Shown here: one piece after another, positions 10,301-25,300 of the stretch
Position numbering within the stretch: the stretch's first letter is position 1
Layout of the letters: the number at the start of each line of letters is the position of its first letter
Source: Apoda limacodes
Taxonomy: Eukaryota > Arthropoda > Insecta > Lepidoptera > Limacodidae
Length of the DNA: 64,000 nt
Assembly (NCBI GenBank): GCA_946406115.1
Contig: OX291547.1
Span: 12,281,001 to 12,345,000, forward strand
Reading direction: 5' to 3'
Made by a program: the position numbers and the translations under genes
The notes under the pieces: generated by a model
What the model saw: only the letters and a program-made list of their open reading frames with translations
Database searches by the model: none
What the model was told of the DNA's origin: nothing

Positions 10301-13300
10301 TAAAAATACTGTAAATTTATTTATTTTATTTATTTTAATATCATTATTAACAGTTTTCGCGGGATTTTTATTTTGAATTCCCAGGCGTCATTTATAATTA
10401 TTTTTAACTTTAATTGCATTTTCTTCATTCAGTTTTTGATCAAATAATTTTATTTTGAGGAAAAATCATTACATTGACAGACTAGTGTGATGAATAGCCG
10501 TCTTCGGAATTTATAAAAGAAGAAGACGTGACATGCACCTACCTACTTGTATACGGTGCATCTGTCAGCTTCATAGATAGGTCAGCAGGCAATGGTAGTC
10601 AATATAATCGAACGAAACTATCATCTATATTACACCACGATTCGGTAAACCACGAAAAAAGATCGAGTGAGGTATTTTACGTAAGAGCTTGCTTGCAGCG
10701 AAAAATACTAGGATGAATCTTCAACGAAGCACTTATGATTCTGGGGCAGAACTGTAAAGTATTCTTCTAAGAAGCTTGTCCTATCATTCATGTAAAACGA
10801 TGGAAAACTAATACTGCGGATGACATGTCGGAGTTAGAAGCAGCCGGAGATTTTAATTGGAGTTCATTGACTATCTAGATTGTTTGCACCTCCATTAACT
10901 TTATTTAATGGGTTTCATCCTACTTTGCTCCTAAAAGCTTTTAATTTTTTTTTGATACATTTTAGATTTAAGCTCCCATTAATTTATACTACACGTCACT
11001 GTTCTAAATACTGGCTAAATGCGAATCGGACTCGCGCACCGAGGGTTCCGTACCTTTTACGCAATTTATAAACACAAACAAAAAGAGTGCCCCTAAGCGG
11101 TCACCCATTCAATTACTGACCAAGCCCGACGTTGCTTTACTTTGAATATTGTTTCCAAGAAACAAATATATTACTGTTTCGCTTAATAATAACTAGATGG
11201 CGCTGTAACGGTGAGTTAAGCTGGTAAATGGCTCGGGCCCGTCTCACACTTGGCCGGTTTTTATTATTTTTTTGCTATAATTTAGAGCTTACACACACTA
11301 TGATGACTGCAAGATTATATGAGTTACTGATTTTACGATAGAGCAAATAGATTATAAGTTTGCACCCTGTACCGCCAAGCGCCGCGGCTGAGTTCGAACG
11401 TATTTTAAATAATGTTATTAATTTAGTAAGTGTTAGTATTGTAGAATTTTATAATTTTATTTTTCTCTAATTTTTGTTTTATAGCCTTATATTTAACAAC
11501 TGTTTTACACAAGTACCAACTTCATCTAAGTACGTACCTTTTGATGGAATTGGTACGAAATTTTTAATTTCGCAAACGCATCGCTGAATTGAGAACTGGT
11601 TTTTGCACAGCCTCAGTATTTTAAACGAGCTATCCAACGATACCCCACACTATGGGGTATACGAGAAAAAAAATCATCCCGACTTTACGTGTAAGATTGT
11701 ACCCGAAAAAATCTGAAAATTTTGATTGCTAGGTAGCACATGTCTACCTACTTGTAGACTAAAATTAATTTCAATAGTAACACCTACTAAAGGAAAATAT
11801 TGTACGGAGTATATATAGGTAGTTCAACAAAAGCTAAGCTATTTTACGGAGTCGCACAACAATAAAATTAATAGTAGTAACGGCTACGGAACCCTACATA
11901 TACTAACAAATTAGTTTACTTTGCCTGTACGAAGCAATCAACATGCTGTCGGCCGGTCATTATATCTTGGACGATAGCTTTGTGCCGCGATATTTTTTTA
12001 CAGAAGCGCGATTTGAATATTTTCTTACTCAACCTACAGTTACTGCATTTGCAAAAGAATAAAACTTTACAAGTCGCTACATATTTGAAGCTTAAGCTAT
12101 GAAACTTTAAAAACCATATTTAATTCGAAACATTATCAGAACTTCATCAAATATCAGGAGAGCATCGAATTGCAGCCGAAAGTGTGAGGCAAACGCCGTA
12201 CATGTAAATTCTAAAACGTAGGTGTCAGTCATGGAAAGGAGGATTCGTGAATCAGAAAGATTATTGCAAAAAGCCTCAAGCACGCCAGACTTGGAATTTA
12301 AAAGAGTAAAATGAGACCCGTGAAATAACTTGCATACCTACATTTTATACCCGAATTCACGAAAATGGTACAGGCGAATCAGTAGTGCTCGAGACATTTC
12401 GCAATAAGCTCCCAGATCGTTTTTACGTAACGGCAATGTCTAATCAAGCCCTTCTAATCAAGTCTTTTCACCTTTACATATTTAGTACGTACGTGTATAA
12501 ATAAATAAAAGAATAATCGTTTTTTTTTTTGAACATTTACTATTTATTATTAACAAATATCGGTCGTTATTAATACAAATCATGTTAACGAAGGTACCTA
12601 CTGTCGAATATTTGTTCAATTGGTACTTTCCTATCTACAAGTTTAATACAAAATAACCTTTTTTGTTGTTTAATACAAAATTTAATTTATCGATCTAGTT
12701 TTTAACGTCCTCATTGTTCATTATCTTTGTACATTAATGATTCTATTGTCTGAAAAAATATAAATAGGTGATAAATGTGGTCGCATTAGGTCGGAGTGTC
12801 ATTTCTGTATGTTGTATTTACTATTACTTATTTTGTAATAAGATATAGATTGTGTGACAAGAGAAAATTAAATAAAATAATAAACAACAAAAATTATTTA
12901 AATCTAGATAAATTATAAACTTTAATAAACTATTTTTGTTATAGATTTTTCAGGATTATCACAACTGCCAAGCTTAACCAAAATGTATCTTGACAAGTCA
13001 TAATTCCTTCAAGACCGTGGGGGTTTAATCAGGTTTTCTCTAGAAAGTCCAGGCATCGATCTGTTTTTAGGCACTTATGGTGGCCGACAAAAAGTTTTTG
13101 AAAATATTCATTAAAGGACGTCAGACAGAGCTGAATATAATTACCATTACAAAACAATAAATACCCACTTAACAATCAATTATTTACTACTAAATGTATT
13201 GACTGTCTACTTGGAAAACATATTCATTACTCTTATGGAAATACCTACTGAATTCTTGTTATGCTGCTGTCGTCATCAAAGCGTGGTGAGCTTTAAAATT

Positions 13301-16300
13301 CAGTAAATATTACATATATTTTGAGATAAAATAAAACGGTTTTAAATTAAAAACATTAAGGTATAGGTTTCTCCTTAAAGAAAGGTAGCTTAGGCCTTAG
13401 TCGACTACACTAGCCCAATGCTGATTAACGAACGTTGTCCTCTGACTTGGCTTAGTGACTGCGTCATACGAGCTAGGAATGACAGTTTAACGTTCCATGT
13501 ATGGGGTTCATACATGGCTATGTCCATAGGCCACGGTGACTGCTTACCATCAGGCGGACCGCAGGCTTGTTGTATAAAAAATGTGCAGTACGAAGGAGCT
13601 TAGAAAAATAAGCCACTTAAGTGGTCACCCATCTAGTGACTAAAGCTGTCCAATATTGCTTACCTTTGATCTTTGTTTTCGATAGACGACCGTATCTAGG
13701 CCACAGCATTTAAGCAAATTATGCAACAACTCGCACATTTTGAATTTGACAATAAAATCCATTTAAAGATTTGCTCTTAGACCTGTGTAGGTATAGTATG
13801 TGAACATAAACAAAGTCATCCAATTAGGTTTTATTGTTTGCCTTAGTATTTGTAATTTATTCTTGATAAAAACGGATAAGATGTAAAAAAGGCGTACAAA
13901 GACAAGCAAGCAGCAATAGAGGCCAATTAACGAGTTAGCGAAGTAAGTTCACATAATTAACATAAAATAGGTATCTAATGGTTGGTAGATGGGTCCGATA
14001 AACGCCTACAAACGCTTTAGTGCTCTATGAAAGAACAACCTTCGTGATAATGTTGCTTCATTTAACTATTGGGGCGTTACAGCTCAAGGGCTGAAGAAAA
14101 GGGCTATCTATCCAATCTTGATTTACCGTCATAATGACATATATTCTTTAAATATTCAGGCTTTTTCCTACTTCAGTCTAAAAGATAGAGCCCTTTAAAG
14201 GTCGAACAGACAGACTGCGTAGAATAAGAAATAGGAATGCGTTGGCACTACGGATCTTAAAAACTGTCTATAGCCAGTCAGGCCATGCTAAATGTAAGGA
14301 TCCGTAGCTACGTAGTTTAAGTTTGATGATTGATTGATTCAGTGTTACGTATAGTAACGTCCGTTTTGCATGGGCGTAGCCAGCTTTTGGATCAGGGAGG
14401 GGGCAGGCTTGGCTAGGGGGGGGCAGACCTCATTTAAAAAATATCATTTTAATATAGTAAACATGTTCATTTTAAGCCAATTCCTTCAGTTTTAGTAATA
14501 GGCACCTAGGTAGGGGCAGCTGCGCCCCCCCCCCCCCTGCCTGTACCTCGCTACACCCATGCCATTTTGAGCGTCATCTTGACCGATACGATCCGAATCG
14601 GAAACGGGGCCTTATATAACATTATATTTAAGTTATAAAACTTCTGATTTATTCTTTATACGTTACATTTTTAATCTTCCATTGCATAGGAATCAAAGCT
14701 CCTTTTAATTCAGTCATTCAAAATTGAGTTAGTATCTTATCTATCATCTTTGTTTGTCGTTTTTTTTATTTCCATCCCCAGATAGTTATTAATGTCACCA
14801 AGTTCTTCTGCATTAAATTCTTAATTTAGAGCTGTTATTAAACTCGTCAACAAATACTGTAACCCAGCAGTTATCAGTATAGTATAAACAAAAATCACTC
14901 TATATTTTTAGTTAAAAATACAAAATTACCTTCAGCCAGTTTGAAGATGATCTTGAAGGCCATTTAGGGTCTTGTACCCTAATAATACCAACATCATTTT
15001 CATGTGATGGTATGGCACCGACTTCTTTATCAGCCATTGTGAGTAAGTACGTTGTGTAGTGGTTTAAGCCGAAGAAATCAGCAGTTCCTTTTATGTATTC
15101 CACCTCTCCAGGAGTAAACTTGGGCAACCGGGAACGACTATAATTTTGCTGCTTGCTTTTTTCGTCTACAAGCTTTATTAGTTCTGGAGGATAGTTCCCT
15201 TCTGCAGAGTAAACTGGATGAGCGTACCAACCAACCTGCAAATATAAAACTCGATAAACACACAAAATATTGTAACTTTAAATGCGTATTTAGTAGGTAT
15301 TTATAGCCTTTTTGCGAAGTACTTAAGTGGGTGACAGACGTACGGGTAAGTGCGCTTACTGCTGGACGACTTTTTCGACAGTGTATCAGCCTAAGTACGC
15401 AAACTTAAACCCGCTGCTGAGTAAATTTGTCCTATATCCAACAGGTTTGGAATTCTGTTTGAAGCCCGCCTTGGCTCGCTCGTGTGTAGCCTTAGGGCGC
15501 CTCGCTTTGTGACTATAGTGGAAGCCAACGCACGACACTGATATTAAAACCTTTACGCCTAATTTTACCCTGAAAATGCATTACGCAAAATAATTTTCTA
15601 CAATTGACAAAGAACTTTGGGATTTACTTCTTTGTACTTGCAAAATTATTATCATTGCTCTTATCTATATATTTCCTCTGACAAGACATCTTTTCCCTCC
15701 ACATACATTTACATTTACGAAAAATTGGCTTGCATTCAGGCGAAATTGCTCAAGAATTGTGCTTAGGAATTAACAAATATTGCTTTTAACTGCCTTATAA
15801 CTATTTATAAAAAAAATAGCCTTAAATTGTTGCATAGAAGTTATGTTTATTCTTTTTAATTATTTGAACTTTATGGTGTTAATTTTATACCGAATAAATA
15901 TTTTTTCTGTACTTTTATTAATTCCATCACACATGATTGTCGTAGTCACTACTACCAATAGTACACCGATTATTCATTTAGTCTTATCAACAAACTGAGT
16001 CACATTTGTTGTATCAGGCCAATGACCTTCTAGGTCATTGTATGAGGCTATCGAAAGAGTAAATGCTGATCTTAACGTATCCAAGATTGGCCGGCAAAGT
16101 ATAGCATCGCTGTTAATATGTAGAAAGTTCTTTTTAGCTTTTTAAAACCATTAATTATATGAGTTGTGTTATAATAAAGGATCTAAGTTTTTATTTTTAT
16201 ATATTTCGGGTCTTACACGCGAATAAATGTTTACCTTTTTTGGTTCTCGACGTTAAGGCCTGGCCGCGTGTAAGACCCGAAATATATAAAAATAATGTGT

Positions 16301-19300
16301 TCAAGGCGCGATAGTTTGAAAAGACCTTATTCTTGTTAGAGAAAGGTGTTAAAATAATTACTAATAAAAAAAAAAATATCACAAAGATGACAAATTTGGA
16401 TAATGCATAATGGTTTATTCCGTCATTTATCATTTACTGTGGGGAAATTCTGTCTGCACTGCGTGCGCATCACGTAAAAATTACGTGACGGTTTTTTGCG
16501 TAAGTTTGCATAACGATAGTTAGTTTAAATCCTTGGTCGCCAATGAAGTAAGTATTACCTTACAATCAGATTTTGATGATTATACGTGTGACGTTATGCA
16601 ATCAATTCCATCTATGCTCCAGCGAAAAAAAAATTTGTTTTTTTTATAGGTAATACGTATACAAAAAAAAACCTAAAAGATATGGCACTTTGTTTTGTTT
16701 TGTGTTTATTTTAGAGTTGTGTAGCAAAATCGTAAAGGGAACCTGGAACTTAGGTTTCTATCTGTACGTCACATATGTTTTTAATCTCACAGAGGGTCCT
16801 TATTAACAATGAACTTTCCTAATTAAGTAACCTATTGTTGCACTAACTCTCAACCAAATTCTCGTACCTATATACCAAAAAAAATAAGTAAGTAGGTACA
16901 ATATAAAGCAAATGTGTGTAAAGAAAAGTAAATGATGGTTACCGTTGCGCCAAAATGAATTGAGGATTCTTAGATTACTTTTTATCAAAAAATACACTAA
17001 AATTTGTCCAGTTAAATAAGGGAGACGCAAACGTAGTTGCGGCCGCATGAAAATCTCATTTACAGTAATTCAACATTGTTCAGTAATATTGCATAACTAC
17101 CCTAATGATTGATCATTAAGTGAAGATAACACAACCTATCGAGTCGATTGTGGAGTGTTATGTCCCAGTTCACATGGATGTCAAGGCAAAGAGACGATTT
17201 ACAGATAATCTGTTCATGGAATAAAAATGTTGATTGTAAGAGATTTAATGTTAATCTGGCACCACTTTGGCAATTAAAATAATTATTTGATGACAGATCT
17301 CGTCTAGCGAGTAATTATATTACTAAACATTAATTTGCTCATAAATTTTTTATTTACATATAATCTGTTCATGGAATAAAAATGTTGATTGTAAGAGATT
17401 TAATGTTAATCTGGCACCACTTTAGAAATTAAAATAATTATTTGATGACAGATCTCGTCTAGCGAGTAATTATATTGCTAAACATTAATTTGCTCATAAA
17501 TGTTTTAGGGTTAATATGGAATCCTTAAGACCTTAAGTCAGAAAATTTTACGTGCTTTGTCTTTAAATTTTGCATAGTAAATAATTAGTGAATCGGTCCA
17601 GCATTTTCTGATAAACGCAGAATGCATATGCCAGCAGCTTGCACAATGGCATGCCAGCTATTCGCACGCAGGTAGCCTTTGCGTACATTTACTCTTGCCT
17701 CTTGGCATGCGATTCCAGCCCCCATCACACCTCTCTACGCAGTGGTAGATATGTTAAAAATACCTCTTACAATTGTTTAGTTGTATTTTCCTTACATAAT
17801 TAAAGAAAGACACAAACTAAGCGAGAACTTTTTTGGCGCATCTCATTTTATTAAGTGTTTAAGTAACTTTTTCCTTCGGATGCATACTTTGTAAGTTTAT
17901 TGGTTTCCAAAGTTGATTTTTTTACCGTGCGTTTTAAAAATGGAAAAAACAACAATAAATTAAAACATTATTATGTAATATAGTGCAACAAACTTTTGTG
18001 ACCCGATGGTCAAAAATCAAAACTACAGTCATCATCATCATCATCATCTCAGCTGCAAGAAGTCCACTGCTGAACACAGGCCTCCCCCATAGATTTCCAA
18101 AGAAAACAGTTGTAGGCGGCCTGCATCCAGCGTCTTCCTGCGGCCTTCGCTATGTCTGACCACCTTTTGGGCGGTCTTCCGACGCTGCGTTTGCCAGTCC
18201 GTGGCCTCTATTCGAGAACCTTTCGGTCTAAAATCTAAAACTACAGTCGCCAAACTGAAATGGTGTGAACTTACAACGACCAAACACCCAAGGTCAGAAG
18301 GTCAGAAAAGTTTGTTAAACTGTATAAAACTTATTATTAATTTATTAGTGCTTTTATTATTATATAAAATTATTATTTACTTTAACCGCACCCCACTAAA
18401 TATTGCCTCTTAAAGACCCTTTTTGACTCACAATACACAATAAAATAAAAGGTAAAGCGTACAACCTTTATAGAATTTATAGAACTTGTTACGCGAGGCA
18501 AGCTGTCTTTACGCATTGGGAAAACCATTTTGGGTTATTCCAATCTCAGTGATAAAGTTTAGTCACTGCTTGTAATATAGATGTTTTACATGTAATTTCT
18601 TTCGTAAGGCTTTAATTTTATTCAAGATTAGTGTGATATTTTAATGTTACAAAGAAAAAATATTACTTTTTTTACCAAAAAATAATTTTGTACCTAATAA
18701 TATACGGCTCGAAAGTCATGTCCTGTGATACGTTACTTTAGCGCCGTATTAAAATTGGGCAATGTCAAAAATATTTTCTGGTTATAATGTCACACATAAA
18801 CGGATATTAGAAACGAAGGAAATAATAACGTTTAATATTCTATACCTTTCAGAATTTCATGTTGGCAGATTTTATTTTATTTTAGTGCTGTAGTAGGTTG
18901 AAATACCGTCATTTCTGTGAATCTTTATATCTCAACATTAGTGTTGCGAATTGATTTAAAAACGTCATTTCTGTATGAATCATTTCTGTGAGCACTTCGT
19001 ATACAATTTCAATAAATGACCTTTAATTTGTATTTTATTTAATTTATAAATTTAAAAATATTATACTGCTTTCTGAACTATGAAACCAGTTATATATTAT
19101 TACGTTTTTAGAAAATTTAATCTCATTACTGGAATCACCCTTTTGCATTTTACACCTTGATTAAGTAATTTTGTTACTTCATGACTTTTTTAACACTGCC
19201 ATTCAAAAATAGTTTATTATGATACACGCTTGTTCCTTAACACGCAGCTAACTATCTCCAATAGGGTTATTTCTTCATAAAGATTAATTTATACACCGAC

Positions 19301-22300
19301 TTCGAAGCAGACGGAGTGTTTCATAAGTATGAGTGTATATAATATGTTTAAATGAATAAAGCCAAAAAATCCTTAATAAAAGTATTGTTTGACATACTGT
19401 ATAATAAAAAATATTTTACTATATTTTACTAAACAGTATTAACTCACATGTGTTCTTAAATAGAGCTCAGCTGCCTCCGCATCCTTTACAGATGTTTTGT
19501 TTTTAGGCTCTGCCCAGTTGGAATCCAATGCCATGCCAATTTTTCCTGAAATTGAAACATTTTTAAATGTAGATAAGTTGTTAAATGTTGCAAACTAATG
19601 GATATCACTTGGAAAAACCACATAACGTATGTAACTCAGCAAAAGTCAACGCAAAAAACCAAAGAATTAGGACTTTCCCTGTGATTTACGTCCGCAACCA
19701 AGCACAGAAAAACGTATTAACACAACAATATGCAGTTTGAAAAATCACACGTGCGATTAAGAGACGCGGAAGGGTCGAGCCAAATTTTACGACATCTCAC
19801 CAAATTCGAAAATTCAAGAGGAATGGAAGTTATACGAGTTGGTGGTTATAGGTTTTGTTCAAAAATACAAGAACCTACAAACGCACTCATTCTTTTAAAT
19901 TAAGATTTATGTTTTGAAACATTTTTTTCTAGCTAATTACATATAATGTTTTAGTCGACATTCAACGACATAGGGCGGTATTTTCGATTGTAAACTTCGA
20001 AAACAATCTAAATTCTAAATGACACCAAGTTATTATCAAGGTCAAAAAATATAGGAAAAGCCACAACATTCTTTAAAAACCTATGCTCAGGTTTCTGAAG
20101 GGTCGGCAACGCGATAGTGATACCCCTGGTGTTACAAGCGTCCATAGGCTATGGTGACCGCTTAAAATCAGGCGGACCGTATGCTTGTTTGCCACTTTAG
20201 TGGTAAAAAAAAAAAAAAAAAAAAAAAAACACTGGTTTCAGAAAAAACGTCTCTACAACAGATCATATTCACATTCTCAACTTGATTAAAGAGAAATATA
20301 CAGAACATCTGGGTTTCATAGACTACGCTAAAGCCTTCAACTCTATATATCTCACAATAGCATGTGGGAAGCTTTACATGAGTGTGAAGTGCCATGTGAA
20401 ACAACAGATCTACCAAAAGACATCAAAGATATCAAAAGCAAGAGTCGTGTAAAACTAGAAAAGCAGGGCCTTTTTTTCTGAACTGACTATGCAGTCCACT
20501 ACTGCTCCACCGGGCTTTTGGCAATTCTCACACCCATCGTTGAACCGTGTCAAAAGGGCCAATCTGGTATCCGGGCAGCAGTGTTCCATATGGGGCCGCT
20601 CTGAGTAAGCGGTTTTGGACGGTCGGGAGTTCATGGAGGTTGCGATTAGACAACGCATAGACGACGCTAGCATATGCTAGTATATAGGGCGGATGCAAGT
20701 GGCGTAAATAGTCAGCTTATTCCTAAGCGACATCTTACTGTGCTTAACAATCATAAAATATAGACAATCGAGGACAAAAGCGGCTCGGTCTCTAACTATT
20801 TTGGTGTGATCGCGGAAGTTCAAACTCCTATCCAGGGTCACCGAGATATTTAGCCACGTTTTCCCAAGGCATGGCACGGCCGAAGAGTAAGAGTGAATAT
20901 GGTCTCGGGGGGAGGCCTGTGGTGAAGAGAACGGCAGAGTATTTGTCGGGGTTCACTTCGATTCTCCATTTCCGAAACCATTCGCCTAGGGCGGACCCTT
21001 GCGGGACTCCTGCTTGTATGGGACGAGGGGAAGAGAGAGTGCCTTCGACTCTATAGCGAAAGCTGCGGTTCAACAAATAGTCTCGTATGATGAGTAACAG
21101 GCGGTCCTGCAACTTATAGTTGTACAGTTTATAATTTAAATTAATAAATAAATATGTTAATTAATAATAAATTGCGTCAGACTTTGTCGAAGGCTTTCGC
21201 TACATCGAAGAAGACAGCGCCCGTGTGACGGGGCTTACCTAATACTGGTTGGAAACCAGTGAGAATGTGTTCCATGATGCGGAGGACTTGGTAGACGCAC
21301 GAGTGTTTGGCGCGGAAGCCGAACTGCTCGTCGATTAAGATGCCTTTGGAGACTATAGCGTTAAGTAGGCGAGCGAGGAGGAGGCGTTCGTAAAGTCTAC
21401 CAAGGGCCTGTAGTAAACTTATAGGGCGGTAGATGGACGGCTCGGTACGAGCTTTCCCTGGCTTATAGATGTTTATAACAATTGCATCTTTCCATTGAGA
21501 AGGATAGGTGCAATTTTCGATAGCAGCTTTGAAGATGGCTACTAGAAGGCGGAGAAGTGGAAGAGTGAGGCGCTTCAGGATATCGTTAGAGATACTGTCC
21601 GCGCCGGGGGCTTTACGGGGGCGTAGGTCTTTAATGACCTGTTTGACTTCGTCGACTGTGGAGGTAGAGAATTTCTGCGCTCCACTTCACCTACTCTGAC
21701 CTTCTAATTGTTCGCCACAAAAGTTATATATCTGATTAACAACAAAAATAAACTTAGATTCATTATAGAGTAAATTTTAACGTTAAACAAATAAAAAAAA
21801 GCCAATTGAAATCTAGATCAAATAATCATTTTCTTGTCAAATTTAGATTTCTTAAATTGCTTGGAGTTTCAATAGTTCGGCGCTAGTAAAATTAAATTTG
21901 TATCACAATAATAAACAAAGCAATAGTTATTCATGGTATGTGTTGCACTTGTTCGTTTTCTTTAAATTAAAACGTAAGCTATAGGATAAACTTAAACGAT
22001 TAATTATTTTTTTGATATTTAAATTCCAGTTTATTTTCTATTTAAATTTTTTAATTCGGAAGTCACAACTTTCTTTGCTTTTAAAAGGTAGGCAGTTAAA
22101 AAATAAATAATTGAATTAATAAAAAAACCCTACTGCTGAAATAATAAGAAATAAACAGGAATTAAAATATACAAAATATTTAAATAAAGGCAGAGCACAG
22201 GCAGAGCAATCACTCTATTTGAAGTTACTTGCATTGAAATGAGTCCCATCTGCTTATAGTTAAATATTTGGTATGTTTTAATTTCTATTTAGTTCTTAAT

Positions 22301-25300
22301 GTGTCGGGTTTTTTATTTATTTACAGCTTTTTAGTGTTTTTTTTTTTCATTTTCGTTTTACTCGCACTTGACTATTTTACTATTTGTGTTATATATTTTG
22401 TACTCGCCTTTTAAGGCCTTTATTCTGATACCCAATTTATTTAGCCTGCATATTAAAGGGCATGAAATCCGCCATTTTGATTTGTTAAAGAATTTTATGG
22501 ACCCAGGGTCACTCTCACAATTAAGACGAATCTAACGATACCTCTTAAGCTAAAATCCATCTAGCCGTTTAGGCTACAAAGCGTGCCAAAGAAGTATACA
22601 CGCATACATACATTTATACACTCGAAAAACCTCCTTCTGGCGCAGTTGGGTAATTAAAATGTTAGGTTTTCTAATCCAATAGGATTTGATAATGTTTGCA
22701 TGCGGAAATAGCGAATGCATACTATTTAAATCTTTCAAAAATCATCTAAGTTCCATTTTTATTGTTCTTTTTACTTTTTCAATTTGCTGTCATAAGTACT
22801 TACTTACTTAAGAGGATACACTTCGCGGCGCCTCACAGCGGGCTTCATACAAACGAATATTTTATTTGTTTTTGGCATTTACTGATCAATCACTGTGAAA
22901 TTTCCAAGCCGAATACCTAGGTCTGTGGTTTTTTCAAAATCTTGTAAAACGTTTTATTAACTAGAAATCTTTTAAAAACCATTTGTATGAAAAACTAGAA
23001 TCCTATATAACTTTTGAACTATAAAGTTTCAAGAGAGGTAGGGCACTGCAAGTACTCGCTCGAATAAGCCACCCGAACAACTAGAGCAGGGCATAGCGAG
23101 TACTTGCTCGAATGAGCTGCCCGAACTGGGGAAGTACCTCCACCTTACAGAAAACCGCGGCCATAATAACACTAACATTGAGTAGTGTTGTGTTCCTGGC
23201 GGTGAGTAAGGTTGCCAGAGCTCTTTGAGGATTCGCTGCGCGAACAGCGGAGGACCGGCGGTGCTTGTTGCTGTCATGCTCGGCGTAGACGCGGCGTGCT
23301 GGTTCGGCGGTCAGGGAGACCTGATGAAACGGCTGACTGCTGGCCACCCGCGGGTTGAACGGGATCCCGAACCCAGGAATCACTTAATCTCCGCCCTGGG
23401 AGGCTGATCCGCCAGCCTGTGTAAAGTATCTGAAGTGGTAGTCGTGCCGGAGAAGGAGACCGGGGTGGACCCGGCTACTACAACAGAGGGGGATCAGGGG
23501 CCCTTCCGCCCGCAGTCTTAGAACCGCACCTTTTGTACTCTAAGCTGTCTGTGCAGTGAATCCTCATACTTCTTCTTAGTAACTTTTTTTATATATTATG
23601 GCCATGAGAACGAAAAGAAAAGAGTTTGTACAGCGGCTACTCCATCTACATATAATATGGATTTTTGCAACATCAGGGGTATTCACGCAAATCTTAACGC
23701 AGTCCACCACCATCTCGAAACTGCGCAGCCAACCACTCTTTTTCTAACGGAGACGCAGATATCATGCCTGGCCGACACATCATACCTTCACTATCCCGGC
23801 TACAAACTCGAACACAATTTTATGAGTCGTGCCGATGTATGTATGTTCGTCCGGGAGGATATCTGCTGTCGCCGCTTTCATAGCCTTGAAGACAGGGATC
23901 TGTCGATATTGTGGGTGCGCGTAGATTACGGCGGCCACACTCGTATCTAATCGTGCCTATACAGGTCTCATAGCGGTGACACGGACGTAACTCGACTCTT
24001 CACGCACCTGAGTTTGACGACTGACAAAGTTCTAGAGCAATATCCCACAGCAGAACTAGTTATTTTGGGAGACTTTAACGCCCACCATCGTGAGTGGCTC
24101 AGTTCTGGAACCAATAACTATGCTGGGATATCTGCTCATGAATTTGCTCTGACCTTTGGATTCTCTCAGCTGGTACTTTCTCCAACGAGAATACCAGATA
24201 AAACATACGAGCTCCTTAACGGACCTTCTGCTGACTACTCGTCCCGACGGATACTCCGTCTCAGTGGATGCGCCTCTTGGCTCCTCGGACCACTGTCTCG
24301 TTCGGACTCAAGTGTCATGCACACAACCCGATCCTTCTGGGCCAACTAATTGGCGTCGTGTGTGGCACTATAAGTCGGCAAACTGGGATGGATTGCGAGA
24401 ATTTTACGCATCGTACCCGTGCTGGCAGATCTGCTTTAACTCAGAAGATCCTGACGTCTGCGCAGCCGCAGTCACTGAGACAATAGTTGCTGGTATGGAA
24501 TGTTATATTCCTAACCCGCGAGTAGCTGCCGGCGTCAAAAAACGACCGTGGTTAAATAGGTCTTGCAGAAAAGCTAAAATTCTTAAGCAAAATGCATTAG
24601 AGGCTTGGACCACGGCTCGTTATAATAAGGATCCGAATATTTCTGAGTTAAAACGCAAATTAAATGCTGTCTAGAGGTTCAGTAAGAAAGCAACTGCCAG
24701 AGCAAAATTCCAATTCATCGGCAAAATAGGTGGGCGACTTGCGAGCTATCCTTCTGGGAGTCGTGCTTTCTGGTCGCTTGCCAAAGCTGCCGAAGGGAAC
24801 TTTTGCCAGTCGTCGTTACCACCACTGCGAAAGACCAATGGTGACTTGGCCCATAGTGCTAAAGAGAAAGCCGATCTACTGGGCAGTCTCTATGCCTCGA
24901 ACTCGAACATGAACGATGAAGGCGCTGTACCACCTACTATACCGTGGTGCGGTAAGACCATGCCGGAAATCTCCATAACGCAGCGGGAGGTCAGGCGGGC
25001 GTTGCTTTCTCTAGACGTTCATAAGTCGAGTGGGCCAGACGGTATACCAGCAGTGGTGCTTAAGCAGTGTGCTCCTGAGTTATGTCCTGTACTCACGCGC
25101 CTCTTCGCGCTTTCCTACCACACTAGGCAATTTCCGTCTTCATGGAAGACTGCGACTGTGCTCCCGGTGCCCAAAAAGGGCGATAGATCAAATCCATCGA
25201 ATTACAGGCCTATCGCTAGTACCTCTCTCCTCTCTAAGGTGATGGAACGTGTGATCAACACACAGCTTCTAAGATACCTAGAAGTACACGATCTGGTCAA

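Larger units (their letters stand above)
9521..14929 (-). other. Beta-glucosidase intron 5
   Basis: This 5.4-kb phase-0 intron holds a 5S-like repeat (11000-11270), related repeat sequence (11520-11905), a decayed repeat plus LINE tail (13365-13580), a partial 5S-like segment (13603-13685) and a G-rich inverted repeat (14369-14564). In 9600-10980, 11910-13360 and 13700-14360 I see only AT-rich sequence. A GCCTAAGGCCGAAGGCTTAAAG motif near 9752 and a short AAGTGTGATGAAAAATGTTTTA stretch near 10190 look repeat-like but cannot be named. Confidence 0.65.
15236..19447 (-). other. Beta-glucosidase intron 4
   Basis: This 4.2-kb phase-0 intron holds a perfect 31-bp foldback (16191-16295), a 155-bp tandem duplication (17205-17506), and an RTE LINE fragment inserted into another repeat (17975-18320). 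The stretches 15240-16190, 16300-17200, 17510-17970 and 18420-19440 are AT-rich without recognisable content. Confidence 0.65.

Noticed and set aside
11090..11150. Possible functional 5S rRNA gene
   Set aside because: Only about the conserved half is present, with changes, and it is fused to interspersed-repeat sequence. The same arrangement recurs at 45650.
18031..18048. ATC microsatellite as a separate repeat
   Set aside because: It is the 3' terminal repeat of the RTE insertion on the minus strand, so it is not independent.
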